The translations under genes were made by a program, and so were the position numbers. This document shows, piece by piece, positions 26,628-35,635 of a stretch of DNA of 64,000 nt. Each line of letters begins with the position of its first letter. Position 1 is the stretch's first letter. The notes under the pieces were generated by a model that worked only from the letters and a program-made list of their open reading frames with translations, had not been told where the DNA came from and did not search any database. Source of the DNA: Curtobacterium sp. MCBA15_009 (GTDB taxonomy: Bacteria; Actinomycetota; Actinomycetes; Actinomycetales; Microbacteriaceae); assembly GCF_001864895.1 (NCBI RefSeq), contig NZ_MJGO01000034.1, positions 1 to 64,000 of the forward strand. The letters are read 5' to 3'.

Positions 26628-28595
26628 TCAGCGTGTCAGCGGCAGCCAGACGCGCATCGGCGCCGCACCCCGGTTGGCCCAGGCGTAGTACGGCACGGCG
26701 ACCGCCGTCACCGCCGTCACACCCGGATCCGAGCCGGCCACGTCGTCGACGCCGGTCGTGTCGGCGGGGTGCGCCGCGCCTCCCGGTCGGTCCATCCGTC
26801 GGTACGGCCACGCGGACTGCTCGTGTGCGGCCGGGGCGGACCCCGGCACGCGCAGCGTGACGACGCCGTCGAGCAGGTCGTCGCGGTGCTCCTCGGTGAT
26901 CGGCGCGTCCGCGTCGACCGTCAGGTCGTCGACGGTGAAGCCCTGCTGGTCCGCCTGCTCGACGGCGTAGACGAGCGGGCCGCGCTCGATCGCGACCTGC
27001 CCACGGGCGGCGTCGATGCGGGCGTCGGCGACCCAGCGGTGCGGGGTCGTGTCGAAGACGAGCTCGACGGTGTCGCCCGCGGTCCACGTGCGTTCGACCA
27101 CGTGCAGCGTGCCCGCGGCGGGGTGGTCCCGGCCGTCCGGACCCGTCACGGTCGTGGTGTCGGACCAGGCGGGGATCCGCAGGCCCAGGGCGAGCGGGCC
27201 GTCCTCGGTGACCGTCACGCGGACACGGCCGTCGTGCGGGTAGCCGGTCTCGACGCGCACCGGGCCGAGGTCGGCGGTGGCGTACTGGTGGACCTGCAGG
27301 CCACCGTCGGTCACGGTCGCCAGCGAGCCGTCGAGGCTCGCGAAGGTGCGCATGATGTTCGGCGGGCAGCAGGCGCAGTCGAACCAGCCGCGGCGCCCGT
27401 GCGCGGGGGAGCGGTTCTCGTCCCGGTGCGCGTGGTCCCGCTGCTGCAGCGGGTTGACGTAGAAGTACTCGGTGCCGGCCAGGCTCACCCCGGCGAGGAA
27501 CGCGTTGTACAGCAGGCGCTCGATCGCGTCGGCGTACACCGGCTTGCCGGTGGCGAGCAGCAGCCGCCAGGCCCACTGGACCCCACCGATCGCGGCGCAG
27601 GTCTCCGCGTAGCCGCGGTCCGTCGGCAGCTCGTACGGGTCGCCGAACGCCTCCCAGTCCCAGCGCGCCCCGAGGCCGCCGGTGATGAACGCCTTCGTCG
27701 CCGTCATGTCCGCGAACTGGCGCTCGCTCGCGGCGAGGAGCTCGGTGTCACCGGTCTCCACCGCGACGTCGACCGCGCCCGCCGCCAGGTACACGGCACG
27801 GACCGCGTGGCCCTCGACGGTCGTGGCCTGCCGCACCGGCACCCGGTCCGAGAAGTACGTCGGCTCGCCGCCGGCGCGCTCGATGATGCCGTGCCCGCGG
27901 GCGTCGACGAACCAGTGCGCCAGGTCGAGGTAGTCGCGGGTGCCGGTCTCGCGGTACAGCTCGACCAGGCCCATCTCGACGACGGGGTGCCCGTCGACGT
28001 CGGCTGTCCTGCCGGGGCCGTCGCCGAACGTGCGCACCAGGTGGTCCGCGTTCTTGATCGCGACCTCGAGCAAGGCGGTGTCGCCCGTCGCGCGGTGCTG
28101 GGCCACGGCGGCCTGGTACAGGTGCCCGGCGCAGTACAGCTCGTGGCTCCACTTGAGGTCGGTGTAGCGCTCGCCGCCGCTCCGCACCTGCTGCACGGAG
28201 TCGACGTAGCCGTCCTCGGCCTGCGCCCGTGCGTACAGGGCGGTGACCTCGCGCTGCAGCTCGAGCAGGTCGTCGGCGGGGGCGCGGCCGTACTCCCACG
28301 CGACGGCCTCGAGCCACTTCGTCACGTCGGAGTCCATGAACACCGGGCCGACGGCCTCGCCCTGCTCGAGCCCCGCGGCGATGCGCAGGTTGCGGAAGTT
28401 GCCGGCCGCCTCGAGCTGTCGGTGGCCGCTCCGCACCGCGTCGCGGCCGTTGCGTTCCTGGCGGAGCGCCCAGAAGCCGCCGGTGATCCGGGCGTCGCCG
28501 GCGGGCAGCGGGCGGAGCACGGCCCGCGCGTCGGCGGTCGGGAGGACCGGGGTCGCGGTGCGCGCACGGCGGTCGGTCGCGAGCGTGGTGGTCAT
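26628..28595 (-). CDS. Beta-L-arabinofuranosidase, GH127
   Basis: A 655-residue glycoside hydrolase of the former DUF1680 family. GH127 enzymes release beta-L-arabinofuranose using a cysteine nucleophile held by a zinc site. The matching CxCC motif is Cys407-Ala-Cys409-Cys410 in WFDCACCPPN; by comparison with Bifidobacterium HypBA1, Cys409 is the likely nucleophile. There is no signal peptide. It could act on fragments of plant hydroxyproline-rich glycoproteins or arabinogalactans. It is divergent from a dedicated LacI gene with an operator-like site between, and no importer is adjacent. Confidence 0.92.
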   Translation of the reverse strand: MTTTLATDRRARTATPVLPTADARAVLRPLPAGDARITGGFWALRQERNGRDAVRSGHRQLEAAGNFRNLRIAAGLEQGEAVGPVFMDSDVTKWLEAVAWEYGRAPADDLLELQREVTALYARAQAEDGYVDSVQQVRSGGERYTDLKWSHELYCAGHLYQAAVAQHRATGDTALLEVAIKNADHLVRTFGDGPGRTADVDGHPVVEMGLVELYRETGTRDYLDLAHWFVDARGHGIIERAGGEPTYFSDRVPVRQATTVEGHAVRAVYLAAGAVDVAVETGDTELLAASERQFADMTATKAFITGGLGARWDWEAFGDPYELPTDRGYAETCAAIGGVQWAWRLLLATGKPVYADAIERLLYNAFLAGVSLAGTEYFYVNPLQQRDHAHRDENRSPAHGRRGWFDCACCPPNIMRTFASLDGSLATVTDGGLQVHQYATADLGPVRVETGYPHDGRVRVTVTEDGPLALGLRIPAWSDTTTVTGPDGRDHPAAGTLHVVERTWTAGDTVELVFDTTPHRWVADARIDAARGQVAIERGPLVYAVEQADQQGFTVDDLTVDADAPITEEHRDDLLDGVVTLRVPGSAPAAHEQSAWPYRRMDRPGGAAHPADTTGVDDVAGSDPGVTAVTAVAVPYYAWANRGAAPMRVWLPLTR

Positions 28596-28645
28596 GTCGC
28601 CTCCTTGCGATGTGACGAGCGGCGCCGGCGCCGGTGCCGGTGCCG

Positions 28646-28657
28646 GAAAACGCTTTC
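28646..28657. promoter_or_regulatory. Candidate LacI-type operator for GH127
   Basis: GAAAACGCTTTC is a CG-centred near-palindrome in the 164-base gap between the divergent GH127 and LacI genes. It differs from the GTGAGCGCTCAC site, which suggests separate control by the adjacent LacI protein. Confidence 0.55.
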
Positions 28658-28759
28658 TGTCGCCGACGGTACGACACGCAGCAGGAGGCGCGCAAGGGCT
28701 CGTCCCCGCCGGTTCCGTATGATCGTGGGCACCACCCGACCGCCGGAAAGGGGTTTGCC

Positions 28760-29758
28760 GTGACCGTGGAGCGCATCGTGCGGCCCGTCCGGATCACCGA
28801 CGTCGCCGCGCTCGCCGGGGTCTCGATCGGCACCGCGTCGAAGGCCCTGAACGGCACCGGGCAGCTGCGGGAGTCCACCCGGCAGCGGGTGCGGGACGCG
28901 GCCGACGCGCTCGGCTTCGTCGGGGACGCCCGGGCCCGTGCGCTGTCCTCCGGTCGGACCTACACGGTCGGCATGATTACCACGGACTCGTTCGGCCGGT
29001 TCTCGATCCCGGTGCTGCTCGGTGCCGAGGACGCCCTGTCCGCCGGGCAGATGGCCGTGCTGCTCTGCGACACCCGCGACGACCACGTGCGCGAGGCCCA
29101 CTACCTGCGCTCCCTGGCGGCCCGCGGCGTCGACGGCATCATCGTGACCGGCCGCTCCGCCGACGCCCGACCGCCCATCGACGTCGCCATCCCCGTCGTC
29201 TACGCGTTCACGCCGTCGACCGACGCCGCCGACGTCTCGGTCACGCTCGACGACGCAGCCGGATCGTCGGCGGTGGCGTCGCACGTCCTGTCGCTCGGAC
29301 GGTCCCGGGTCGCCGTCGTCACCGGGCCGTCCCGCGCGCGGTCCGCGGTCCGCCGGGTCGAGGGTGCGTCGGCGGCGCTCGGGACACACCTGGTCGCCGA
29401 GCCGATGTTCGGCGAGTGGTCGGAGCGCTGGGGGCGACAGGCCGTGGACCTGCTCGCACGGCAGTCGCCCGACGTCGACGCGATCCTGTGCGGCAGCGAC
29501 CAGATCGCGCGGGGCGTGTGCGATCGGCTTCGGGAGCTCGGCCGGTCCGTGCCGGGCGACGTCGCGGTCACCGGCTTCGACGACTGGGACGTGATGGCCC
29601 TGGCGTCGCGCCCGCCGCTGACCACCGTGGACCTGCGGCTCGAGGAACTCGGTCGCGTCGCCGGCCAGGCCCTGCTCGCCCTGATCGACGGCGGGACGGC
29701 CTCGTCGGCGTCCGTGACCCCGTCGCTCGTCATCCGCGAGAGCACCGTCGGCGCGTAG
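28760..29758 (+). CDS. LacI-family regulator next to GH127
   Basis: A 332-residue LacI-type factor with HTH ITDVAALAGVSIGTASKALNG and an effector domain. GTG at 28760 is preferred because a GGAAAGGGG ribosome site precedes it; an in-frame ATG at 28634 would swallow the operator region. It probably controls the divergent GH127 gene through GAAAACGCTTTC. The inducer may be arabinose or an arabino-oligosaccharide, which is inference. Confidence 0.88.
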   Translation: MTVERIVRPVRITDVAALAGVSIGTASKALNGTGQLRESTRQRVRDAADALGFVGDARARALSSGRTYTVGMITTDSFGRFSIPVLLGAEDALSAGQMAVLLCDTRDDHVREAHYLRSLAARGVDGIIVTGRSADARPPIDVAIPVVYAFTPSTDAADVSVTLDDAAGSSAVASHVLSLGRSRVAVVTGPSRARSAVRRVEGASAALGTHLVAEPMFGEWSERWGRQAVDLLARQSPDVDAILCGSDQIARGVCDRLRELGRSVPGDVAVTGFDDWDVMALASRPPLTTVDLRLEELGRVAGQALLALIDGGTASSASVTPSLVIRESTVGA

Positions 29759-30266
29759 CCCGCGGGGGTGGCGGTCCGGTGCCGGTGCCGGTGCCGGCGG
29801 TCGCTCCCGACCGGTCACGACACCCCGTCACCCGTGGCCGAGCGGTCACGACTCGTCGCTCGGCGCGTACTGAGCCGACCCGTCGTGACCGCTCGACGGC
29901 GAGCCAGCGGGTTGTCGTGACCGGCACGCGCGCCGTCGTCGGGCCTGTCGCGGTACGGCGGATCGGGACTCGCGCGGGCGTGGGCTGTCGGGTGGTCCCG
30001 ACTCGCGCGGTCTGGGCTGTCGAGTGGTCGGACCTGCGCGGGTGCGGGGCGCTCGGCGGTCGCACGACGTCGTCACGCTCTTCCGTCGAGCGGTCACGAC
30101 CTACCGTGGGTGAGGCGTCGAGTGGTCGGGAACGGTCGGCTGCGGATGCGCCGGACGACGATCCGTGACCGGTCGGCGGAACTGAGCGGGGTGTTCCGAC
30201 CGCTGGGGGGAGGCGGGCGGACGAGTGCAACTGGCAGCTCCGCGCGGCGCGCCGGGCGTTGCACGG
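29759..30266. other. Long intergenic region with short inverted and direct repeats
   Basis: No convincing gene is present. The stretch begins with CCGGTG hexamers, then carries five copies of CGGTCACGAC or its complement (29812, 29843, 29882, 29913, 30091) and degenerate copies of a roughly 30-base unit containing GTCGAGTGGTCG. ORFs here lack ribosome sites and have a skewed Arg/Ser-rich composition. It looks like decayed repeat DNA upstream of the araB operators. Confidence 0.5.
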
Positions 30267-30300
30267 GTGAGCGCTCACGTGCCAGGATGTGAGCGCTCAC
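30267..30300. promoter_or_regulatory. Tandem LacI-family operators before araB
   Basis: Two perfect GTGAGCGCTCAC palindromes at 30267-30278 and 30289-30300 are centred 22 bases apart, two helical turns. They lie 29-63 bases upstream of the araB start codon, where bound repressor would block transcription. They match the sites before abfA and chvE. Confidence 0.85.
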
Positions 30301-30329
30301 GGAGAACGACGAGGTTCTGGGAGGAACGC

Positions 30330-32036
30330 ATGGGCGACGACCGTCGACACCAGGTCGAGCACGGCCGGACGACGTTGGGGATCGAGCTCGGCTCCACCCG
30401 CATCAAGGCGTGCCTCGTCGACGAGGACCTCGTGCCGATCGCCGCCGGGTCCCACGAGTGGGAGAACGCGTTCGTCGACGGCCGCTGGACCTACTCGCTC
30501 GAAGCCGTCGAGACCGGTCTCCGCGCCGCCTACGCCGCCCTCGTCGCGGACGTCGAGGCGCAGTACGGCGTCCGCCCGACCACCTTCCGCGCCGTCGGGG
30601 TGAGCGCGATGATGCACGGCTACCTGGCGTTCGACGGCGACGGCGACCTGCTCGTGCCGTTCCGCACCTGGCGCAACACCTCGACCGGCCCGGCTGCCGA
30701 GCGGCTGAGCGAGGCGCTGTCCTTCAACGTCCCGCTCCGGTGGTCGATCGCGCACCTGTACCAGGCGGTCCTCGACGACGAGCCGCACGTGCCGTCGATC
30801 GCCGGCGTCACGACGCTCGCCGGGTACGTGCACCGCCGCCTGACCGGGCGGAACGTGCTCGGGGTCGGCGACGCGTCCGGCGTGTTCCCGATCGAGGGCG
30901 GCCCCGTCGACAGCGGCCCGGGGGAGCCCGGAGCCCGCGACTGGGACGCCGCGATGCTCGCCACGACGCAGGAGCTGCTCGGCGACCGGGTGCCCGACCT
31001 GCGCGCGCTGCTGCCCGAGGTCCTCGTCGCCGGCGAGGACGCGGGCGCGCTCACCCCCGAGGGCGCCGCCTGGCTCGACCCGACCGGGACGCTCGAGGCC
31101 GGCGTGCCGCTCTGCCCGCCGGAGGGCGACGCCGGCACCGGCATGGTGGCGACGAACGCGGTCGCACCCCGGACCGGCAACGTCAGCGTCGGAACGAGCA
31201 TCTTCGCGATGGTCGTGCTCGAACAGCCGCTCAGCACGCCGCACGAGGAGCTCGACGTCGTCACGACGCCGTCGGGCGACGCCGTCGCGATGGTGCACTG
31301 CAACAACGGTGCGAGCGAGATCGCGGCGTGGGCGCGGGTGTTCGGCCGCTTCGCCGAGGCCGCGGGCGAGCGGTCCGGCAGCACGCCGCCGGACCTCGAC
31401 ACCGTCTACGCCACCCTGCTGGCCGAGGCGGAGCACGCCGACCCGGACGCCGGCGGCCTGCTGTCGTTCAACTACCTGGCCGGCGAACCCGTCACGCACG
31501 TCGAGGACGGCCGCCCCCTGCTGCTGCGCACCCCCGGCGCCCGGTTCACCCTCGGCAACCTCGTGCGTTCCGAGGTGCACGGCGCCTTCGCGACGCTGGC
31601 GATCGGAATGGACGTGCTGCACGGCGAGCACGTCCGGGTCGACCGGATGACCGCGCACGGCGGGCTCTTCCGCACGCCGGGCACCCCGCAGCGGTTGCTC
31701 GCCGCGGCGCTCCGCGTGCCGGTCGCCCTCGAGGAGACCGCCGGCGAGGGCGGCGCGTGGGGCATCGCCGTCCTCGCCGCCTACCTCGAGCACACCGACC
31801 AGCAGCTCGCCGACTACCTGTCCGGCACGGTCTTCGGCGGTGACGCCGTGCACGTCGCCGAGCCGGACCCCGCCGACGTCGACGGCTTCCAGACCTACCT
31901 GGGCCGCTACCGGGCCGCGCTGCCCGTGCAGGACGTCGCCGCGGCGGCGACCCGCACCAGCGCGACCACGCGCCCGGTCGAGCAGACCGACGGCGCCGAC
32001 CCGCGCCTCCCGGCAGAGCAGGAAGTGACCCGATGA
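30330..32036 (+). CDS. araB: L-ribulokinase (FGGY family)
   Basis: A 568-residue FGGY-family carbohydrate kinase that phosphorylates L-ribulose in the cytoplasm. The N-terminal phosphate motif GIELGSTRIKACLVD and the C-terminal GGLFRTPGTPQRLLAAAL are visible. Family alone would allow xylulokinase, but the gene is followed directly by araD and araA, which settles the assignment to L-arabinose breakdown. The ATG has a strong GGGAGGAAC ribosome site. The last 30 residues are a variable Thr/Ala-rich tail. Four bases overlap araD. Confidence 0.93.
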   Translation: MGDDRRHQVEHGRTTLGIELGSTRIKACLVDEDLVPIAAGSHEWENAFVDGRWTYSLEAVETGLRAAYAALVADVEAQYGVRPTTFRAVGVSAMMHGYLAFDGDGDLLVPFRTWRNTSTGPAAERLSEALSFNVPLRWSIAHLYQAVLDDEPHVPSIAGVTTLAGYVHRRLTGRNVLGVGDASGVFPIEGGPVDSGPGEPGARDWDAAMLATTQELLGDRVPDLRALLPEVLVAGEDAGALTPEGAAWLDPTGTLEAGVPLCPPEGDAGTGMVATNAVAPRTGNVSVGTSIFAMVVLEQPLSTPHEELDVVTTPSGDAVAMVHCNNGASEIAAWARVFGRFAEAAGERSGSTPPDLDTVYATLLAEAEHADPDAGGLLSFNYLAGEPVTHVEDGRPLLLRTPGARFTLGNLVRSEVHGAFATLAIGMDVLHGEHVRVDRMTAHGGLFRTPGTPQRLLAAALRVPVALEETAGEGGAWGIAVLAAYLEHTDQQLADYLSGTVFGGDAVHVAEPDPADVDGFQTYLGRYRAALPVQDVAAAATRTSATTRPVEQTDGADPRLPAEQEVTR

Positions 32037-32749
32037 CCGACACCGACACGACCGACGCGACCACCCGGCGGGCCGTCGCCGAGGCCCGCGAACGCGTCGC
32101 CCGCCTGCACGGCGAACTCGTGCGCTACGGCCTGGTGATCTGGACCGGCGGCAACGTGTCTGAACGCGTGCCCGGCACCGATCTGTTCGTCATCAAGCCG
32201 AGCGGGGTGTCGAGCGACGACCTCACCCCGGAGAACCAGGTCGTCTGCACCCTCGACGGCGTGCCGGCCGAGGGCTGGGGCAACGCGCACGGACCGTCCA
32301 GCGACACCGCGGCACACGCCCACGTGTACCGGAACATGCCCGAGGTCGGCGGTGTCGTGCACACCCACTCGACGTACGCGACGGCCTGGGCCGCCCGCGC
32401 TGAGGCGATCCCGTGCGTCATCACCGCGATGGCGGACGAGTTCGGCGGCCCGATCCCGGTCGGTCCGTTCGCGATCATCGGCGACGACTCGATCGGCCGC
32501 GGCATCGTCGACACGCTGAGCGGGCACCGCAGTCGCGCGGTGCTCATGCAGAACCACGGCGTGTTCACGATCGGTCGCGACGCGAAGGACGCCGTGAAGG
32601 CCGCCGTGATGTGCGAGGACGTCGCGCGGACGGTGCACATCGCCAAGCAGGGCGGCGAGGTCGTGCCCATCGACCAGGAGAACATCGATCGACTCTTCGA
32701 TCGCTACCAGAACGTCTACGGACAGAACCCCGAAGGAGCGCTCTCATGA
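32033..32749 (+). CDS. araD: L-ribulose-5-phosphate 4-epimerase
   Basis: A 238-residue class II aldolase-like enzyme that converts L-ribulose 5-phosphate to D-xylulose 5-phosphate for the pentose phosphate pathway. It shows the substrate-binding GGNVSER motif, the zinc motif VVHTHS and the C-terminal NHGVFTIG. Its start overlaps the araB stop (ATGA) and its stop overlaps the araA start, so the three proteins are translationally coupled. Confidence 0.95.
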   Translation: MTDTDTTDATTRRAVAEARERVARLHGELVRYGLVIWTGGNVSERVPGTDLFVIKPSGVSSDDLTPENQVVCTLDGVPAEGWGNAHGPSSDTAAHAHVYRNMPEVGGVVHTHSTYATAWAARAEAIPCVITAMADEFGGPIPVGPFAIIGDDSIGRGIVDTLSGHRSRAVLMQNHGVFTIGRDAKDAVKAAVMCEDVARTVHIAKQGGEVVPIDQENIDRLFDRYQNVYGQNPEGALS

Positions 32750-34275
32750 CGCACGTCGTCGACCCCGCCGAAACGTTGGCGGGCTACGAGGTCTGGTTCC
32801 TCACCGGATCCCAGGGGCTCTACGGCGAGGAGACCCTGCGCCAGGTCGAGGAGCAGTCACGTGCGGTCCACGCGCAGCTCGAGGGCGCGCTCCCGGTCAA
32901 GCTCGTCTGGAAGCCCGTGCTCAAGGACGCCGACGGCATCCGCCGGGCGCTCATCGAGGCGAGCGCCGACGACAAGGTCATCGGCGTGACGACCTGGATG
33001 CACACGTTCAGCCCGGCGAAGATGTGGATCGGCGGGCTGCAGGCCCTCACGAAGCCGCTGCTGCACCTGCACACGCAGGCGAACGTCACGCTGCCGTGGG
33101 CGGACATCGACTTCGACTTCATGAACCTCAACCAGGCTGCGCACGGCGACCGCGAGTTCGGCTACGCCCTCGCCCGCCTCGGCGTCCGGCACGCCACGGC
33201 CGTCGGGCACGTCTCCGACCCGCGCGTCGTCTCGCGGGTGGAGAACTGGACGCGCGCCGCAGCCGGTGCGGCCGCGGTCCGTGAGCTCAAGCTCACGCGC
33301 TTCGGCGACAACATGCGCTACGTCGCCGTCACCGAGGGCGACAAGACCGAGGCCGAGATCGAGCTCGGCGTGCAGGTCAACACGTGGGCGGTGAACGAGC
33401 TCGCGGCTGCGGTGGACGCCGCCGCTGCCGACACGGCCGCCGTGGACGAACTCGTCGCCGTCTACGAGCGCGACTACGACGTCGACCCCTCGCTGCGCAG
33501 CGACGGCGGCGACCGTCACGCCGCGCTCCGCGACGGCGCCGCCATCGAGCTCGGTCTCCGTGCCCTGCTCGCGCAGAACGGCAGTGCTGCGTTCACCACG
33601 AACTTCGAGGACCTCGGCACGCTCAAGCAGCTGCCCGGCCTCGCCGTGCAGCGCCTGATGGCCGACGGCTACGGCTTCGGCGCCGAGGGCGACTGGAAGA
33701 CGGCGGTGCTGGTCCGCGCGATGAACGTCGCCGGCGCGGGCCTGCCCGGTGGTGCGAGCCTGATGGAGGACTACACCTACGACCTCACCCCGGGCGCCGA
33801 GAAGATCCTCGGTGCGCACATGCTCGAGGTGTCGCCGACGCTCACCACCACGACGCCGACGCTCGAGATCCACCCGCTCGGCATCGGCGGCAAGGACGAC
33901 CCGGTGCGCCTGGTCTTCACCGCCGACGCGGGCGAGGCCGTCGTCGTCGCGCTGTCCGACACCCGCGACGGGTTCCGCCTCACCGCGAACGTCGTCGACG
34001 TGGTGCCCCCGACCGCGGCCCTGCCGAACCTGCCCGTCGGCCGCGCCGTCTGGGAGCCCCGCCCCTCGTTCCCGGTCGCCGCCGAGGCCTGGCTCACCGC
34101 CGGTGCCGCCCACCACACCGTCATGACGACCGCCGTCGGCCTGCAGGTCGTCGAGGACCTGGCGACCATGGTCGGCACCGAGTTCCTGGTCATCGACGAG
34201 CACACCACCGCCCGCGGGTTCCGCGACGAGCTGCGCCTGCAGCAGACGTGGCACCGTCTCGACCGGGGGTTCTAG
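32746..34275 (+). CDS. araA: L-arabinose isomerase
   Basis: A 509-residue isomerase of normal length that turns L-arabinose into L-ribulose with Mn2+ in the cytoplasm. Motifs such as [13 protein letters not shown] and [20 protein letters not shown] are family-specific. The frame is open further upstream inside araD, but the ATG at 32746 follows GAAGGAG and overlaps the araD stop by four bases. It completes araBDA. Confidence 0.97.
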   Translation: MTHVVDPAETLAGYEVWFLTGSQGLYGEETLRQVEEQSRAVHAQLEGALPVKLVWKPVLKDADGIRRALIEASADDKVIGVTTWMHTFSPAKMWIGGLQALTKPLLHLHTQANVTLPWADIDFDFMNLNQAAHGDREFGYALARLGVRHATAVGHVSDPRVVSRVENWTRAAAGAAAVRELKLTRFGDNMRYVAVTEGDKTEAEIELGVQVNTWAVNELAAAVDAAAADTAAVDELVAVYERDYDVDPSLRSDGGDRHAALRDGAAIELGLRALLAQNGSAAFTTNFEDLGTLKQLPGLAVQRLMADGYGFGAEGDWKTAVLVRAMNVAGAGLPGGASLMEDYTYDLTPGAEKILGAHMLEVSPTLTTTTPTLEIHPLGIGGKDDPVRLVFTADAGEAVVVALSDTRDGFRLTANVVDVVPPTAALPNLPVGRAVWEPRPSFPVAAEAWLTAGAAHHTVMTTAVGLQVVEDLATMVGTEFLVIDEHTTARGFRDELRLQQTWHRLDRGF

Positions 34276-34278
34276 ACC

Positions 34279-35532
34279 GTGGCGGCGCGCACGAACTGGG
34301 CCGGCAACGTCGTCTACCGGGCGTCGGCGCTGGCCCGGCCGAGCACGGTCGACGAGCTCCAGCAGCTCGTCGCGACGACCCCGCGCCTGACGGCGCTCGG
34401 GTCGCGGCACTCGTTCAGCACGATCGCCGACACCGACGCCGACCAGGTGACGCTCAGCGACCTGCCGCCGCTGTTCGAGATCGACACCGACCGCCGGGTC
34501 GTGCGCGTGGCCGCCGGTTCGACGCACAGCCAGGTGGCGGCCGGTCTGGAGGCCCGTGGCTGGGCACTCGGGAACCTCGCCTCCCTGCCGCACATCTCCA
34601 CGGCCGGGGCCGTCGCCACCGGCACGCACGGCTCCGGCACCCGGAACCCGTCCCTCGCGCAGGCGGTGGTCGGCCTCGACGTGGTCCGTGCCGACGGCTC
34701 GCTCGCACGCGTGGACGCCGCGACCCCGGACGACGCCCTCGACGTGCACCGTGTGGCGCTCGGCGCGCTCGGCGTCGTCACCGCGGTCGAGCTCGCGATC
34801 GAACCGACGTTCCACGTCGCCACGACCGTCTCGCTCGACCTGCCGTGGGACGCGGTGCTCGAGCACTTCGACGTCGTCGTCGCCGACGGCTACTCGGTGT
34901 CGCTGTTCACCTCGTTCGACGACCGCGGCGCCCGGCAGGTCTGGGTGAAGCACCGCCTGGGCGAGACCGCGCCGACGGTCGACCTCGTCGCCCTCGGTGC
35001 GCGCCCGGCCGACGGTCCGGTGCACCCGGGCGAGAACGACCCGGCCGGCGTCACCGAGCAGGGCGGCGTGCCCGGCCCGTGGTCCGAGCGCCTGCCGCAC
35101 TTCCGGTCCTCGTTCACACCGTCGACGGGGGCGGAGATCCAGGCGGAGTACCTGGTCCCCGCGGGCTCGGCGGTCGCGGCGCTGCAGGCGCTCCGGCCGC
35201 TGCGGTCGGTGTTCGAGCCGATCCTCATCGCGGCGGAGGTCCGCACCATCGCGCCCGACACGGCCTGGCTCGCGCCGTCGTCCGGCCGGCAGTCGGTCGG
35301 GCTGCACTTCACCTTCCGCCGGGACGCCGACGCGGTAGCGGCAGCGGTCGAGCGGATCGAGGACGTGCTCGCGCCCTTCGACCCGCGGCCGCACTGGGGC
35401 AAGGTCGCCGCGATGGACCCGGAACGGCTGCACGCGGCCTACCCGCGCCTGTCGGACTTCGCGGCGGTCGCGCGGGACCTCGACCCGACGGGACGCTTCC
35501 GCAACGCCTACCTGGCGCGTGTCCTGGCCTGA
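34279..35532 (+). CDS. FAD-dependent alditol/xylitol oxidase-like protein
   Basis: A 417-residue VAO-family flavoprotein. His44 in GSRHSF corresponds to the residue that covalently holds FAD in Streptomyces AldO, and length matches AldO (about 418). Motifs GNLASLPHISTAGAVATGTHGSG and the C-terminal FRNAYLARVL support this. AldO-type enzymes oxidise xylitol, sorbitol or arabitol and make H2O2. The GTG start lies three bases after the araA stop, so it is probably cotranscribed with araBDA and under the same operators. A role in arabitol oxidation is plausible but inferred. Confidence 0.82.
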   Translation: MAARTNWAGNVVYRASALARPSTVDELQQLVATTPRLTALGSRHSFSTIADTDADQVTLSDLPPLFEIDTDRRVVRVAAGSTHSQVAAGLEARGWALGNLASLPHISTAGAVATGTHGSGTRNPSLAQAVVGLDVVRADGSLARVDAATPDDALDVHRVALGALGVVTAVELAIEPTFHVATTVSLDLPWDAVLEHFDVVVADGYSVSLFTSFDDRGARQVWVKHRLGETAPTVDLVALGARPADGPVHPGENDPAGVTEQGGVPGPWSERLPHFRSSFTPSTGAEIQAEYLVPAGSAVAALQALRPLRSVFEPILIAAEVRTIAPDTAWLAPSSGRQSVGLHFTFRRDADAVAAAVERIEDVLAPFDPRPHWGKVAAMDPERLHAAYPRLSDFAAVARDLDPTGRFRNAYLARVLA

Positions 35533-35603
35533 ACCCGGTCGACCGGCGCTGCTCACAGGCGCTTCGGATGGCTTGCCGGGCTGATCCACCGGGGCGTTGC
35601 TGA

Positions 35604-35623
35604 GCGTTCACATGTGCGAACGC
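35604..35623. promoter_or_regulatory. Inverted repeat upstream of hypothetical gene
   Basis: GCGTTC at 35604-35609 pairs with GAACGC at 35618-35623 around ACATGTGC. It is 13 bases before the next start codon and overlaps its promoter or ribosome-binding region. It could be an operator; no protein is assigned. Confidence 0.3.
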
Positions 35624-35635
35624 AAAGGTCGGTGC

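Noticed and set aside
28634..28760. Upstream ATG extension of the LacI gene beside GH127
   Set aside because: It would translate through the operator and promoter region; the GTG at 28760 has a far better ribosome site and gives the standard HTH start.
29759..30266. Small plus- and minus-strand ORFs between LacI and araB
   Set aside because: They follow the repeat pattern, have no ribosome sites and give Arg/Ser/Thr-rich products without a family.
32857..35589. 910-codon minus-strand open frame opposite araA and the oxidase
   Set aside because: It is a mirror frame of strongly supported genes, lacks a ribosome site and has no recognisable domain.
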